Positions 63,768 to 64,000 of a stretch of DNA of 64,000 nt are shown here, piece after piece. The DNA is taken from positions 72,854,714-72,918,713 of the forward strand of contig OX328099.1 in assembly GCA_946811185.2 (NCBI GenBank), read 5' to 3'. A program made the position numbers and the translations under genes. Each line of letters starts with the position of its first letter. The stretch's first letter is position 1. Source of the DNA: Hippopus hippopus. Taxonomy: Eukaryota > Mollusca > Bivalvia > Cardiida > Cardiidae. Below the pieces are notes generated by a model. The model was not told where the DNA came from, did no database searches, and was given only the letters and a program-made list of their open reading frames with translations.

Positions 63768-64000
63768 CTATAAAAAAAAAAAAAACACAGAAATAAGCAT
63801 ATGAGCAGTGCTCTGGCAACATGGGGTTTATATGCATCTCTGTAACAACAATAAATCTAGCTTCACAGCACCTACAACATTGATCTAGGTTTAGAACATT
63901 AATGACAAAACAGCTAACATCATGCAGAGCTCCAGATAAAGCACATAATCGCCTGATTACACAATTTAAATGGACGAAAAATGCATTGAAATTCACCATT

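Overview
This is a 64-kb piece of an AT-rich animal nuclear genome, most likely a bivalve mollusc. The reasons are one intron-rich housekeeping gene, tRNA-derived SINEs (one with a V-SINE-type core), and several families built like the bivalve pearl/HINE repeats (tandem core of about 150-175 bp, ACGG microsatellite, hairpin 3' end). The repeat repertoire reminds me of a dreissenid such as zebra mussel. That is an impression, not something the window proves. Nothing prokaryotic or viral was seen.

The only gene I can support is the 3' part of cytosolic-type valyl-tRNA synthetase (VARS1) on the minus strand, from beyond the right edge to the stop codon at 53993. Nine exons join in one open frame of 381 codons plus stop. 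They cover the end of the catalytic core, the anticodon-binding domain and the C-terminal coiled-coil arm. The HIGH and KMSKS motifs and the promoter lie off the right edge. Apart from a few unconfirmed candidates, the rest (about 1-53 kb, and the introns) is transposon-derived or featureless.

Family names used below. M1: about 215-bp TTAA-flanked MITE with CCCTTTACCA ends and a near-perfect central hairpin, more than 60 full or partial copies; + means the end reading ACCACACAATCC is on the left. M2: about 205-bp TTAA-flanked MITE with CCCTTAGGCTGCTAAG and CTTATCCTGC ends and a centre built on the GTGTAGATC/GATCTACAC inverted repeat; M2b is a variant; + means the CCCTTAGGCTGC end is on the left. 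M3: about 250-bp MITE with GAGCCATGCTCTG ends and 5-bp target duplications. M4: double-palindrome MITE. S1, S2, S3 and V: tRNA-derived SINEs. Pearl-like elements A to G carry AACAAGAG or AACTAGAG heads.

Layout: 0.5-2 kb pearl A1; 2.6-5.1 kb M4 and a 2.1-kb foldback element; 6-21 kb M1/M2 clusters, a V-SINE and a palindromic MITE; 21.2-22.3 kb pearl A2, nearly identical to A1; 24-28.5 kb three more pearl-like elements; 29-31 kb an M1 train; 31.3-34.8 kb a 3.57-kb TIR element inside an M1 copy; 35.9-48.4 kb M1 nested in M3, SINEs nested in M1, and chimeric MITEs; 48.5-50.5 kb a repeat-poor island; 50.5-53.8 kb M3 and M1; 53.9-64 kb VARS1 with MITE-filled introns. The nesting gives direct pre-insertion sites for several families. 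Two VARS1 splice sites directly abut MITEs, and at one of them the 5' splice site is part of the MITE target duplication.
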